From Rahnella aquatilis CIP 78.65 = ATCC 33071 (GTDB lineage Bacteria > Pseudomonadota > Gammaproteobacteria > Enterobacterales > Enterobacteriaceae), in assembly GCF_000241955.1 (NCBI RefSeq), contig NC_016835.1, positions 399,907 through 463,906 of the forward strand: a DNA stretch of 64,000 bases. The letters run 5' to 3'. The position numbers and the translations under genes are program-made. Of the stretch, positions 50,183 to 59,702 are shown piece after piece. Every line of letters begins with the position of its first letter. Positions within the stretch are counted from its first letter, which is position 1. The notes below the pieces were generated by a model that did not search any database, was not told the origin of the DNA, and was given only the letters and a program-made list of their open reading frames with translations.

Positions 50183-51781
50183 TTATTTGGCGGCACAGGT
50201 AAAACTGGAGGCCACTTTCGGGTTACCCTGTCCGTTGTATCGGGGGAATAAAGGATAATCGCATAAAGGCATTTCGCGTCCGGCAGTGACTTTGTTTGTA
50301 TCAATCATGACTTGCTGACCGGGGTCAATCCCATGAACGACCCATTTATCCAGAGCCCCTAATGAATCCCAACTCGCCCGATAAGTACCGCTGCTATGTG
50401 TGAAACCCGGTGCCAGGTAGAAACGGGCAAACTGATGAAGTTCCTGATCACCAAATTCAGCTTTCAGTTTCTCGTAATACGCCACGGTATTTCCCGGCGG
50501 AACAGCCATGTCCGCTGTTCCATGCATCAGTAATAGTTTGCCTCCGTGCTGCACAAAAGTGCGGATGTCGGCATTATTATTATCGACCTGTTCCGCCAGT
50601 ACCTTCAGTCGTGCCTCGTGAGCTGCGGGATTAAACCGGAGAGAGTCGTAATTTGCATCGCGCATCACCTCGTAGCGGACAGCCTGATCGCCCATCATAT
50701 AAGGAAAGGAAATAATAATATTACTGGCTTCTGGTTTTGGCCTGTCTGCACCGGAACCAAAAACACTGACCAGCGCAGAAGCATCTGCACCACGTAAGAT
50801 TGGCCATGGGGCAAAATGATCGCCAGTTAGCAGGCTGACACCCAGCGGCACCGGTTTATTGAGCATCTGTACCAGTGCGATTTGCGTATCTGAAAGACAA
50901 TGTGCGCCCGCATCTTTCCCTTCCGGACAGCGCAGATGGGACAGTTTAAATGTGGTACTGCAGGCATCCGGATTAGCGACTACGCCATCAGCCAGACCAT
51001 CGAGTTTGTCGCAGGCACCGGTAACGGCATTGGCAATCAGCGCGGCTTTTGCGGGCGAAATCCACGCGCCGGGCGTGTTGTAAATTGCCTTCCCGATACT
51101 GATCCCGGCTATGTGCAGTTCAACGACGTTGTACACCGGATGAATGGCAATCGCGCCGTCGTAGTCGAGCGGGAAGCGCTGGATCGCGGCAAGAGCTTCG
51201 TGTCCGCCTTGCGAATTACCCTGGAAATACATATGAGCAGGTTTTCGACCATAAGCCTGTTGGATCAAGGCAATGGCCACATCGTGTGTTTTTTTGATTT
51301 GCGCACCCGCAAAGTTATCCCAGGCTTCCTCGTTAAGGGTAAAGGAAGCATCAGAGACGCCGCCCTGATGTCCGGAGTCACTGCCAAACGTGGCATAACC
51401 TTGCTTTATCGCGCCGGGTGTCGCTGCCGGCGCGAGACGTGCCGTGTCGGCGTCTTTAATCGCGCCGTCGAAACCACTGCCGCCCAATTGCAGGGCTTTA
51501 CCATTCCAGTTAAGCGGCAGATAAAGCTCAAAATTAATGTCTGGCGCATTGAGAGCGACGGGCTTGATCTGTCCTTCAATCTTGCAATGTTGATTGCCCG
51601 GATGGCCTGCCATCGCCACTGTGATGACCCGCGCGCCCCTTGTCGGTAGCCCGATTGCAGCTGCATTGATATGCGTATTTTTTAAAGCGACGCACTGCGC
51701 TTCGGTGAGGCCTTTTTCCGGAGCAGCCACAACAGTAGCGGTGAACAGCACAAGCGGGCAAAGATAAAGAGAAGCTTTCAT
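50183..51781 (-). CDS. Tannase/feruloyl esterase family protein, secreted
   Basis: The 532-residue protein has a signal peptide (MKASLYLCPLVLFTATVVAA) and the tannase/feruloyl esterase pattern: the nucleophile in GNSQGGHEALAAIQRFPLDY (G-x-S-x-G), DGAIAIHPVYN, and a late Asp/His region (LLMHGTADMAVPPGNTVAYY; APGFTHSSGTY). A Cys pair typical of the family (SDTQ and CP residues near AHCLSDTQ) is present. It hydrolyses phenolic esters such as ferulate or gallate esters of plant cell walls outside the cytoplasm, fitting the pectin genes nearby. The start is the ATG at 51781 because of the signal; a frame 36 codons longer is less likely. The ribosome site is weak. Confidence 0.85.
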   Translation of the reverse strand: MKASLYLCPLVLFTATVVAAPEKGLTEAQCVALKNTHINAAAIGLPTRGARVITVAMAGHPGNQHCKIEGQIKPVALNAPDINFELYLPLNWNGKALQLGGSGFDGAIKDADTARLAPAATPGAIKQGYATFGSDSGHQGGVSDASFTLNEEAWDNFAGAQIKKTHDVAIALIQQAYGRKPAHMYFQGNSQGGHEALAAIQRFPLDYDGAIAIHPVYNVVELHIAGISIGKAIYNTPGAWISPAKAALIANAVTGACDKLDGLADGVVANPDACSTTFKLSHLRCPEGKDAGAHCLSDTQIALVQMLNKPVPLGVSLLTGDHFAPWPILRGADASALVSVFGSGADRPKPEASNIIISFPYMMGDQAVRYEVMRDANYDSLRFNPAAHEARLKVLAEQVDNNNADIRTFVQHGGKLLLMHGTADMAVPPGNTVAYYEKLKAEFGDQELHQFARFYLAPGFTHSSGTYRASWDSLGALDKWVVHGIDPGQQVMIDTNKVTAGREMPLCDYPLFPRYNGQGNPKVASSFTCAAK

Positions 51782-52115
51782 CAGACAACGTTCATTCCGG
51801 CGGCTAAGAAGCGGCAGTTTGTCATTAAATGGCCAGTGAAAAAAGTCTTTTGGCGGTTGAGCGTTTAAAAAAACACGCCTAATATGCATTAATTATATAT
51901 GCCATGAATATTAAAATTCGGGAAATCATCTGTATCATTAAATCTAGAAACATATTAATAATCAATATTTAAAAATATACCGGAGAATTAAATATTAACC
52001 TGGCAATATCAGCGGTATTTATTTGCCTGTTGTGATTGTTAAGCGTATATTCGCGCCTGCCTGATTTAAAATGACGGCTAATACACATAATTATCTATTT
52101 TAAAAAGGAATTTAT
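51782..52115. other. AT-rich intergenic region, divergent tannase and yhfL promoters
   Basis: About 330 bp, strongly AT-rich, hold the promoters of the divergent tannase and yhfL genes. No gene, repeat or RNA was recognised. Confidence 0.5.
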
Positions 52116-52283
52116 ATGAAAAACTTATTTAAACTGGCTCTACTGGCCGCTGTAGTCACCACGCTTTCCGGCTGTACAGGTAGCGTTTTTAACAAAGAAA
52201 AGAATTGCGACTATACTTATTTACTACACCCTGCAATTTCCATTTCTAAAATGATCGGCGGTTGTGGCCCGGCGGAGAAATAA
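52116..52283 (+). CDS. yhfL: YhfL-family small lipoprotein
   Basis: The 55-residue protein has a lipoprotein signal with lipobox LSGC (MKNLFKLALLAAVVTTLSGC). The mature part (TGSVFNKEKNCDYTYLLHPA, then ISISKMIGGCGP) follows E. coli YhfL closely, with two more cysteines. It is an outer- or inner-membrane anchored lipoprotein of unknown function. AAAAAGGA lies 8 bases before the ATG, and a terminator follows the stop. Confidence 0.9.
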   Translation: MKNLFKLALLAAVVTTLSGCTGSVFNKEKNCDYTYLLHPAISISKMIGGCGPAEK

Positions 52284-52299
52284 GTAGCCAGTTTTGTCA

Positions 52300-52326
52300 T
52301 GCCGGACCTTTATGTCCGGCATTTGT
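52300..52326 (+). terminator. Terminator of yhfL
   Basis: TGCCGGAC-CTTTAT-GTCCGGCA forms a perfect 8 bp stem followed by TTTGTG. Confidence 0.75.
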
Positions 52327-52527
52327 GATTCTGCAATTCCCACATTCGTCATTTTTACAAGATCCCCATTTTTCATTCACGAATATCAGGCAAAAACATT
52401 TTTAGTTACAACATGCAATAAGTTTATCAACATCAACAACATCGAAAACTTAACCAAACGTGTCTGGTTTATTGCTACAGCATAGAAGCATCCTGAATAT
52501 GTTGACCTGCCTGCATAGGAATATGAT

Positions 52528-52553
52528 AAAAAAATGGCCGCCTGTGCGACCAT
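52528..52553 (-). terminator. Terminator of ovoA
   Basis: ATGGCCGC and GCGACCAT pair (one G-T) around CTGT. T-rich sequence follows on the minus strand, 25 bp past the ovoA stop. Confidence 0.7.
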
Positions 52554-52577
52554 TAGTCTCTTTCAGAAATACACATT

Positions 52578-54719
52578 TTACCGCTTACGCCACAGTGTAA
52601 GTTCCGCTACGGTATGCTGGAATTTCCTCGCCGTTTCACGGATCACAAACGGAACATCGGTCGGTTTCCTGACCTCTTCAAATTCACTCGCCAGCAAACG
52701 TTTCAGCGCCTGATGTGTCGTAACAGCTTCACCATTTTCGCGGAACCCGCCCAGCCAGTGCTCTTTTGGAGTGAATTCTTCGAGCCAGGTATAAGGTGAA
52801 GAAAGCATGAGTAAACCACCAGAACGGATCATAGGCGTGATATCTGCCAGAAAACGCGCCGGTTCACGCAGCCGGTCCAGCAAATTAGCCGCCAGAACCA
52901 GATCGTATAATTCAGCCTGCGGCTTCAGGTTACAGGCATCGCCCTGGACAAAAGTCACCCGCGCTGTCTGCTCTGCTGATATATTCACATCGGCCAGCGA
53001 AGCCTGACAATAATCCACCAGTTCGCCCTCCTCCGGGATCACATACCGACAGGCTTCACCGCGTGCCAGAGCCAGAGCGACATCAATAAAGCGCGCGGAA
53101 TAATCCATTCCGACCACAGAATCAAAATGACGTGCAAGTTCGAAACTGGCCCGCCCAGTAGCACACCCGATATCCAGAGCCCTGCCACGGTGAATCGTAT
53201 TTTCAACTGCAATATCAGCAAGTTGTGCTGCATAGTTCATTACATCAAAATGACGCGGTCCATATTGAAAATCAAGATATTGCGCCACCAGGCCGTCAGT
53301 TTCATACGGATTCACCGTTACCAATTCCTGATGGCTGGAAATTACATAACGGAAACCGGCATGCTGGAAAAAGTGCCGGCGGAAAGCATAACGCGAAGAC
53401 TTCAGCGCTTCATTGCCTGTTGAAATCCAGCTTCCGCCTTTGATCATCGAATGTTTACCATCAAATGTTGGCGTCGAAAAATCATCATATAAAGGATGAA
53501 CACGGAAACCATCAAAACCACTGATTGGTGTTGACGCCCATTGCCAGACATTCCCCACGACATCGTAAAAATCACCCTGCGCAAAATGATCTACCGGACA
53601 GGATGATGCCCACCACGCGAGGTTGATATTTCCCGGTGCTGTTTTCCAGTCTGGCTGATCTCCCGGCACCTGATCCCGCAGAATCATCCATTCGGCTTCG
53701 GTCGGCAACTGAACTGATTCACCGGTCTGGGCTGCTTTCCAGCGACAGAATGCCGCCGCTTCCAGTTGATTGACTTCAGCGGGCCAGTCCCAAGGCATCG
53801 GCACTTCTTCCGTCATCAGACGGAGTTTCAACCGTTCTGGTTCACCGGGTGAACCCACCCAGAAAGTAGGCATTTCAGCCCGCGCAAAATCCCGCCAGCC
53901 TGCCCCTTCTTCGTCCCACCACCGGGTCTCGTGATAGCCACCAGCCTGTACAAAGGTATAAAATTCAGCGTTACTGACCAGCATCTTACTGGCGCTAAAT
54001 GCCTGAATTTTCTGTACAGACGTCCCGTATTCGTTATCCCATCCGTAAGTGTCATCATGCTTACCTAACGTGACAATGTCACCTTTGACTGCCAGCACAG
54101 AGTTTTCAGGTACGCTGTTGCGGTCATGACGGGCGATCTCACACGCAGGCCAGTGAGATTGTGGCTTAACCCATTCCACCGGCAACTGACGGATCAATAC
54201 ACTGGACGTTTCCAGATGAATACGTTCATGTTCGATACCCATCAGAATCACCCACGCAGGACTGTCCCACCCGATGGGTAAACTCAGCGTCATGGTGTCA
54301 ATAATACCCAGCACTTCTTCCCGTACTTTGTCGCGATATTGACGCAAATTGACAACGGACGGCCAGTTATAGTTTTGATCGTCGAGATCATCCCAGCTCA
54401 TTTCATCCACACCGATCGCCAGCATAGCTTCGATATGGGAATCAATACGTTGAGGAATCAGCCCCGCAGCTATCAGTTTATTGATATAGAAAGTGGCGGT
54501 ATGACCGAAATAAAAAATCAGCGGATGGCGAAGCGAAATGGCCTTATTGTAATACGCGCGTTCATCAGCGAGGCAATCAAACAGGCTTTCATACAGCTCC
54601 CAGGTTTGAATAAAATAATCGCGAATTTCCTGACGTTTCTCTTCCGCTGTACCGGTGCTCAGCAAAATGGTCTGAGTCGGTTCTGGCAGCCCGATAGCCT
54701 TGTTTTGTTTTGAAAGCAT
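52578..54719 (-). CDS. ovoA: Ovothiol synthase OvoA: 5-histidylcysteine sulfoxide synthase with fused methyltransferase
   Basis: The 713-residue protein has the full three-domain OvoA layout. An N-terminal DinB-like domain carries the iron-binding motif H-x3-H-x-E (EHERIHLETS, about residue 170). A formylglycine-generating-enzyme-like domain follows (about 220-460; LPTEAEWMILRDQ, GNVWQWAST, KGGSWISTGNEALKSSRYAF). A C-terminal SAM methyltransferase ends it (ALDIGCATGRASFEL, about 505-715). OvoA joins cysteine to histidine by oxygen-dependent sulfoxide synthesis; the fused methyltransferase is thought to make the final N-methylation of ovothiol A. The start is the ATG at 54719 after GAGGACTAAAA; a frame 14 codons longer lacks a site. 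No lyase gene (OvoB) is adjacent. Confidence 0.93.
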   Translation of the reverse strand: MLSKQNKAIGLPEPTQTILLSTGTAEEKRQEIRDYFIQTWELYESLFDCLADERAYYNKAISLRHPLIFYFGHTATFYINKLIAAGLIPQRIDSHIEAMLAIGVDEMSWDDLDDQNYNWPSVVNLRQYRDKVREEVLGIIDTMTLSLPIGWDSPAWVILMGIEHERIHLETSSVLIRQLPVEWVKPQSHWPACEIARHDRNSVPENSVLAVKGDIVTLGKHDDTYGWDNEYGTSVQKIQAFSASKMLVSNAEFYTFVQAGGYHETRWWDEEGAGWRDFARAEMPTFWVGSPGEPERLKLRLMTEEVPMPWDWPAEVNQLEAAAFCRWKAAQTGESVQLPTEAEWMILRDQVPGDQPDWKTAPGNINLAWWASSCPVDHFAQGDFYDVVGNVWQWASTPISGFDGFRVHPLYDDFSTPTFDGKHSMIKGGSWISTGNEALKSSRYAFRRHFFQHAGFRYVISSHQELVTVNPYETDGLVAQYLDFQYGPRHFDVMNYAAQLADIAVENTIHRGRALDIGCATGRASFELARHFDSVVGMDYSARFIDVALALARGEACRYVIPEEGELVDYCQASLADVNISAEQTARVTFVQGDACNLKPQAELYDLVLAANLLDRLREPARFLADITPMIRSGGLLMLSSPYTWLEEFTPKEHWLGGFRENGEAVTTHQALKRLLASEFEEVRKPTDVPFVIRETARKFQHTVAELTLWRKR

Positions 54720-54865
54720 TTTTAGTCCTCTGTCTTCTGGCGTTGCCAAATCAATACACAATTGTAGCAGGTCACATCTTTGGCTTATTCCCGGTCTGGT
54801 ACTTACCGGTTTTATATTCCCAAACGTCAGACATTAACATAACCTTAAAATCATACCGATACCCG

Positions 54866-55066
54866 CTATCTCTCCATAAACAGCAGGGAATTTTCACGAA
54901 CATGCAGAGATTCCCCCTCAAATTGACGACGCACATTGTAATAATCTGGTGCGTCAATGATGCCCTGAATATTGTCAGAAAATGCTTCCAGTGCCTGTTT
55001 CATCTGCCCAATGCCACCTGAAAAATCACAGGCCGGTGTTATAACGAGCTGAAGGAGCTTAGGCAA
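54866..55066 (-). CDS. Possible small protein (66 codons), unrecognised
   Basis: A TTG-start frame reads ...FSDNIQGIIDAPDYYNVRRQ and ends FMER. Amino-acid use looks protein-like, but there is no ribosome site, and an internal ATG (MKQALEAFSDNI) would give 45 residues. It could be the 3' remnant of a longer gene. The opposite strand of the adjoining 55020-55130 bp also has an open, protein-like stretch. Confidence 0.3.
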   Translation of the reverse strand: MPKLLQLVITPACDFSGGIGQMKQALEAFSDNIQGIIDAPDYYNVRRQFEGESLHVRENSLLFMER

Positions 55067-55130
55067 AAGGTTTGTGACTGCAAACCTATTAAGTCTGGAG
55101 TCACAGAGGTGATGAATGAAGAAAAATAAA
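55022..55130 (+). pseudogene. Possible gene remnant upstream of a plus-strand terminator
   Basis: After a stop, one plus frame reads GRCYNELKELRQKVCDCKPI and then GVTEVMNEEK before a TAA near 55128. A plus-strand hairpin with T-rich tail ends at 55198, although no intact plus-strand gene lies here. It resembles the tail of a small cysteine-containing (spanin-like?) protein, which is a guess. Confidence 0.25.
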
Positions 55131-55172
55131 GCGCTTAAGAAAGGGATTATGCTGAGTTATTCAGGAAGATAC

Positions 55173-55198
55173 GGGCGGCTAATCACCGCCCTTTATTT
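55173..55198 (+). terminator. Plus-strand terminator-like hairpin without an intact gene
   Basis: GGGCGG-CTAATCA-CCGCCC is followed by TTTATTT. It reads away from ovoA into the 3' end of the chemoreceptor gene. Confidence 0.6.
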
Positions 55199-55216
55199 CA
55201 ATAATTAACGATACGA

Positions 55217-56806
55217 TTATACCGTTGCCAACCTGAATGCAGATACTGAGCGGGTCAGATGAAGAACCTGTTCCTCCAGAGAGGCCGCTGCGGCCGCTGA
55301 CTCCTGAACCAGTGCTGCGTTTTGTTGCGTCACGCCATCAATTTCTGTCACCGCCTGTTCAATCTGGCTAATCCCACGGCTTTGTTCATCAGAGGCTATG
55401 GAGATATGTTCCATTAATACATTAATCTGACTAACAGAGGAAATGATCGCCGAGATGGAATCGCCAGTGCGCGAGACCTGATCCGACCCTTCGCGTATAT
55501 TCGCCACTGATTCAGAAATCAGACTTTCGATTTCTTTTGCTGCCACAGCGCTACGCTGCGCCAGACTGCGCACTTCGCTGGCAACCACGGCAAATCCGCG
55601 CCCCTGCTCACCCGCGCGTGCCGCTTCAACCGCGGCATTGAGGGCCAGAATATTGGTCTGGAAAGCGATACTGTTGATCACACCTGTAATATCTTCTATT
55701 TTTTTCGAACTGCTGTTAATACGCCCCATCGTACCAATCACGTCCTGAGCGACTTTCTCCCCTGCGCGCGCATTTTGAACGGCTTCACGTGTCAGACTGC
55801 TTGCACGGGATACATTTTCGGTATTTTGTTTTACCGTCGCACCCAGTTCTTCCATGCTGGCGGCGGTTTGTGTCAGCGCAGCGGCCTGCTGTTCAGTACG
55901 GGAGGCCAGATCAATATTACCTGCAGAGATTTCCTGCGATGCATGTGCCACGGTATGGCTGGTATCACGTACCTGTCCTATAATCCGGGTCAGCGACTGA
56001 CGCATATGTTCTATCGACTGCATCAGCTCTTCAATTTCACTGCGGGATTGTGCTTTCACTGGTACTGGCGTATCGAGATAACCTTCAGCAATCTGACGGC
56101 AATGATCGCGAGAACTCAGCAGCGGCGTCAGAACAAAACGCTTCATTAACATCAGCACACTGATAATGATGATCAGGAATAACAAACCAAAACCGACTGT
56201 CAGGCCGATACCAAATTTGAAATGACTTTGTGCATCACTGTTAAGATTTTTGGCGTACTGTTCGTGCAGCGCCAACACTTTATCCAGCACGATTTCATAC
56301 TGACGATCGAGTTTCACCACCTCCGGGATCTGCGTTTTAAATGCAATCTGGTCACCGGCCTTCGCCGCCTCAATCAACGGCTGAATACCGTTCTGGCGAT
56401 ACTTCTGGTACGTGTTGCGGTATTCGCCGGCAAGTCCACTTTCACCGGGCAATTTCGGTGCGTCAAGATATGCCTGAAACGCCGCATCGGCTTTACCGAC
56501 GACTTCAATGACCCCGTCCAGGGCAGGTTTTGACTGCTGGCCGTCGCCGTTTTCAATTTCTTTCATATATTCCATCACCCGCACTCGCGAAGTACGGCTG
56601 TGGTTAATAGGGTCAATAATAGAAAGCACCACACGGATCTCTTTGTTCACATCATCCAGTGAATGATTACTCCGGGTGAGCAGCCAAACATTTGAAAGCA
56701 TGCTGGTGAAAAACAGTGCGAAAAGAATAACAAGAACAAGCAAAGACGACTTTTTAAGCGACATCGGGAGATTCTCAAAACGAAGCAGGAGTCTGTTTAT
56801 CGGCAT
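55217..56806 (-). CDS. Methyl-accepting chemotaxis protein
   Basis: The 529-residue transducer has an N-terminal membrane helix ([20 protein letters not shown], about 19-42) and a periplasmic four-helix-type sensor of about 160 residues. A second helix ([20 protein letters not shown], about 200-222), a HAMP domain (about 225-278) and the MCP signalling domain with its conserved tip ([20 protein letters not shown] then [20 protein letters not shown]) follow. The C-terminus lacks a NWETF-type receptor pentapeptide, so adaptation depends on other receptors. The ligand is unknown. The ATG at 56806 gives the usual N-terminus; an ATG 14 codons later has a slightly better-spaced site. Confidence 0.92.
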   Translation of the reverse strand: MPINRLLLRFENLPMSLKKSSLLVLVILFALFFTSMLSNVWLLTRSNHSLDDVNKEIRVVLSIIDPINHSRTSRVRVMEYMKEIENGDGQQSKPALDGVIEVVGKADAAFQAYLDAPKLPGESGLAGEYRNTYQKYRQNGIQPLIEAAKAGDQIAFKTQIPEVVKLDRQYEIVLDKVLALHEQYAKNLNSDAQSHFKFGIGLTVGFGLLFLIIIISVLMLMKRFVLTPLLSSRDHCRQIAEGYLDTPVPVKAQSRSEIEELMQSIEHMRQSLTRIIGQVRDTSHTVAHASQEISAGNIDLASRTEQQAAALTQTAASMEELGATVKQNTENVSRASSLTREAVQNARAGEKVAQDVIGTMGRINSSSKKIEDITGVINSIAFQTNILALNAAVEAARAGEQGRGFAVVASEVRSLAQRSAVAAKEIESLISESVANIREGSDQVSRTGDSISAIISSVSQINVLMEHISIASDEQSRGISQIEQAVTEIDGVTQQNAALVQESAAAAASLEEQVLHLTRSVSAFRLATV

Positions 56807-57210
56807 TCCCCTTCAAATGTTTAATATTTCCAGCGTCCTATCTGCAATTTGCGGCACGATGATCGATCGTATGAGAAATTCCCGCACACGCTTTAAGGTC
56901 GGTTACTGCCGCCAAGAAACCTGAGGATAATCTTAGGCGTTTCTCAAAAATGATTTTTCACATTTACATAAAAAATATGAATAAAACTTCAGAAACAATA
57001 CTTACTTCGTATTTATCGTTATTAACAGCATCAATACCTCAATAAAAAATGAAAAAAATTTCATAAAACGATTTGGTGAATTCATCATAAACATTGCCGG
57101 AGTGAATATTACTAAAGTTTTTAGATGAAAATTATTATGAATTAAATACCATACTGTCTTCAGACGAATAATTTTAATGGAGTTATTTAAAAGATTAGCT
57201 AATTTATTTT

Positions 57211-57410
57211 ATGTCACTTTTCACCTGAATCTACAGCCCACATAAAATTTCACTTAAGTGCACCCCGCGTCCTATAAGGCCTGCCTGCAAATACCGAGAA
57301 AAGGCCCATATATCAAGTGACATGGATGCTTATGTCACGCCGCATTCATAGAAACATTTGGTTACATCATTTAAATGTCAATGCCGCTTAATATCTCCCT
57401 AAAATGTCAC
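57211..57410. repeat. Four copies of ATGTCAC/GTGACAT in the T6SS leader
   Basis: Perfect copies lie at 57211-57217 (+), 57317-57323 (-), 57332-57338 (+) and 57404-57410 (+). The middle two form an inverted repeat with an 8-base spacer. The pattern suggests a regulator's operator set. Confidence 0.6.
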
Positions 57411-57413
57411 CCA

Positions 57414-57427
57414 CAGGTAGCTACCTG
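57414..57427. promoter_or_regulatory. 14 bp palindrome in the T6SS leader
   Basis: CAGGTAGCTACCTG is a perfect palindrome, four bases after the last ATGTCAC copy and about 187 bp before tssB. It is a candidate operator. Confidence 0.5.
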
Positions 57428-57613
57428 CAATTCAATTTTTTAGATAAATTCAAAACACACTGCGAAATGTTTCTCATAAATATCTTGATTCGCTAGTGAC
57501 CCTGAATTATTCCGACGTATTCCGCGGAAAAGGATGCAGTTTTGGCAGGGTTGCCAATATCATATTTTAAGAACCATTGGCAGCGTTTATCACTCTATAA
57601 GTAAGGGATAAGC

Positions 57614-58108
57614 ATGTCTAATAGCTTCCAGAATGAAATTCCGAAAGCGCGCGTTAACATAAAACTGGATCTACACACTGGTGGCGCACAGAAGAAAGTC
57701 GAATTACCGTTAAAATTGATGGTAATGGGTGATTACAGTAACGGAAAAGAGAACCGCCCGTTATCTGAGCGCGAAAAAGTTAACATTAATAAGAATAACT
57801 TTAACAGCGTATTGGCTGAATTCAGCCCTTCACTGAACCTGACCGTGGAAAATACGCTGGCTGGTGACCGCAGCGAAGAAAACATCTCCCTCAATTTCAA
57901 TGAAATGAAAGATTTCGAACCGGAACAAGTTGCCCGTCAGATCCCCCAACTACGTGCGATGCTGGCAATGCGTAACTTATTACGTGACCTCAAATCCAAT
58001 CTGCTCGACAACGCCACCTTCCGTAAAGAGCTCGAAACTATTCTGAAAGATCCTGCGCTGAGCAATGAACTGCGTAGTGAGCTGAATGCCCTGGCGCCAA
58101 AGGCGTAA
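57614..58108 (+). CDS. tssB: T6SS contractile sheath small subunit TssB
   Basis: The 164-residue protein matches TssB/VipA: KARVNIKLDLHTGGAQKKVE, LKLMVMGDYSN, and the C-terminal FEPEQVARQIPQLRAMLAMR, then NLLRDLKSNLLDNATFRKEL. With TssC it forms the contractile sheath around the Hcp tube, which on contraction drives effectors into target cells. AAGGGATAAGC precedes the ATG. It opens the operon; tssC follows after about 35 bp. Confidence 0.96.
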   Translation: MSNSFQNEIPKARVNIKLDLHTGGAQKKVELPLKLMVMGDYSNGKENRPLSEREKVNINKNNFNSVLAEFSPSLNLTVENTLAGDRSEENISLNFNEMKDFEPEQVARQIPQLRAMLAMRNLLRDLKSNLLDNATFRKELETILKDPALSNELRSELNALAPKA

Positions 58109-58145
58109 TTGCCTCCACTTAATGGATTAATGCGAGATAATGCTT

Positions 58146-59687
58146 ATGTCAGTCAACACTGAAAATTCCTCTTCCAGCCAGACGACCGTTCTGGATCGCC
58201 CTGAAGCTGGCACGGTTTACGCTTCCCTGTTTGATAAAATCAATCTGACGCCGGTGTCCTCACTGGGTGACCTGAACGATTTTCAGGACACGTCTGCGCT
58301 GGCCGATGTTACCGCCGATCAGCGTGTCACTGCTGCAGTACAGGTCTTTCTGGAACGCCTTAAGCTGTCCGGTCAGACTGTTGAACGTCTGGATAAAACC
58401 CTGCTCGATCATCACATCGCCGAACTCGACAGCCAGATCAGCCGTCAGTTGGATGTGGTCATGCATCACCCGGAATTTCAGCGTATTGAATCCGGCTGGC
58501 GTGGTCTGAAGTTCCTGGTTGACCGTACAGATTTCCGCCAGAACGTGAAGATTGAACTACTGGACGTCTCTAAAGACGACCTCCGTCAGGATTTCGAAGA
58601 TTGTCCTGAGATCATCCAGAGCGGCCTGTACCGTCATACCTACATTCAGGAATATGACACACCGGGCGGCGAGCCAATCGGTTCTGTGATTTCCAACTAC
58701 GAGTTTGACGCGTCGGCGCAAGATGTCGCATTGCTGCGTAACATTTCTAAAGTATCTGCCGCTGCACATATGCCATTCGTCGGTGCGGTCGGCCCTAAAT
58801 TCTTCCTGAAAGATTCCATGGAAGAAGTGGCCGCAATTAAAGATATCGGCAACTACTTTGACCGTGCGGAATATATCAAATGGAAATCCTTCCGCGATTC
58901 TGATGATTCCCGTTATATCGGACTGACCATGCCACGCGTGCTGGCTCGTCTGCCATATGGCCCTGATACCGTACCGGTTCGCAGCTTTAACTATGTTGAA
59001 GAAGTAAAAGGCCCGGATCATGAGAAATATCTCTGGACTAACGCCGCGTTCGCGTTTGCAGCCAACATGGTGAAAAGTTTCATCAAAAACGGCTGGTGCG
59101 TACAAATCCGCGGCCCGCAGGCGGGCGGCGCAGTAACTGATCTGCCGATCCACCTTTACGATCTCGGCACCGGCAATCAGGTGAAAATCCCGTCTGAAGT
59201 GATGATCCCGGAAACGCGCGAATTTGAGTTTGCCAATCTGGGCTTTATCCCGCTGTCTTACTACAAAAATCGCGATTACTCCTGCTTTTTCTCTGCCAAC
59301 TCTGCACAGAAACCGGCGCTGTATGACACCACTGATGCCACGGCAAACAGCCGCATCAATGCACGTCTGCCGTACATTTTCCTGCTGTCGCGAATCGCGC
59401 ATTACCTGAAGTTGATTCAGCGCGAAAATATCGGCACAACCAAAGACCGCCGCCTGCTGGAACTGGAGCTGAATACCTGGATCCGCACGCTGGTAACAGA
59501 AATGACCGACCCGGGCGATGATCTGCAGGCTTCCCATCCGCTGCGTGATGCCAAAGTGACTGTAGAAGACATCGAAGACAACCCGGGCTTCTTCCGCGTG
59601 AAACTTTACGCCGTACCGCACTTCCAGGTTGAAGGCATGGACGTGAATCTGTCACTGGTTTCTCAGATGCCTAAAGCGAAAGCGTAA
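58146..59687 (+). CDS. tssC: T6SS contractile sheath large subunit TssC
   Basis: The 513-residue protein matches TssC/VipB: HHPEFQRIESGWRGLKFLVD in the N-terminal third, YGPDTVPVRSFNYVEEVKGP and RDYSCFFSANSAQKPALYDT in the middle, and VEDIEDNPGFFRVKLYAVPH near the end. It is the main sheath subunit. Two ATGs lie in frame (58140 and 58146); the second is chosen for spacing to GAGATAATGCTT. tssK follows after 15 bp. Confidence 0.95.
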   Translation: MSVNTENSSSSQTTVLDRPEAGTVYASLFDKINLTPVSSLGDLNDFQDTSALADVTADQRVTAAVQVFLERLKLSGQTVERLDKTLLDHHIAELDSQISRQLDVVMHHPEFQRIESGWRGLKFLVDRTDFRQNVKIELLDVSKDDLRQDFEDCPEIIQSGLYRHTYIQEYDTPGGEPIGSVISNYEFDASAQDVALLRNISKVSAAAHMPFVGAVGPKFFLKDSMEEVAAIKDIGNYFDRAEYIKWKSFRDSDDSRYIGLTMPRVLARLPYGPDTVPVRSFNYVEEVKGPDHEKYLWTNAAFAFAANMVKSFIKNGWCVQIRGPQAGGAVTDLPIHLYDLGTGNQVKIPSEVMIPETREFEFANLGFIPLSYYKNRDYSCFFSANSAQKPALYDTTDATANSRINARLPYIFLLSRIAHYLKLIQRENIGTTKDRRLLELELNTWIRTLVTEMTDPGDDLQASHPLRDAKVTVEDIEDNPGFFRVKLYAVPHFQVEGMDVNLSLVSQMPKAKA

Positions 59688-59702
59688 GAGGCCGGAGTGG
59701 TA

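Larger units (their letters stand above)
56807..57613. other. Long leader region before the T6SS operon
   Basis: About 800 bp, very AT-rich at 56940-57240, contain the chemoreceptor promoter and the T6SS promoter(s). The 7-mer ATGTCAC (either strand) occurs four times, a 14 bp palindrome lies at 57414-57427, and TTGGCA...TGCCAA lies at about 57543-57557. No gene was recognised. Confidence 0.5.

Noticed and set aside
52294..52485. 63-codon frame after yhfL
   Set aside because: It begins inside the yhfL terminator and has no ribosome site or family features.
57540..57562. Possible sigma-54 promoter in the T6SS leader
   Set aside because: The GG and GC elements are three bases too close together; the sequence is better read as a TTGGCA...TGCCAA inverted repeat.
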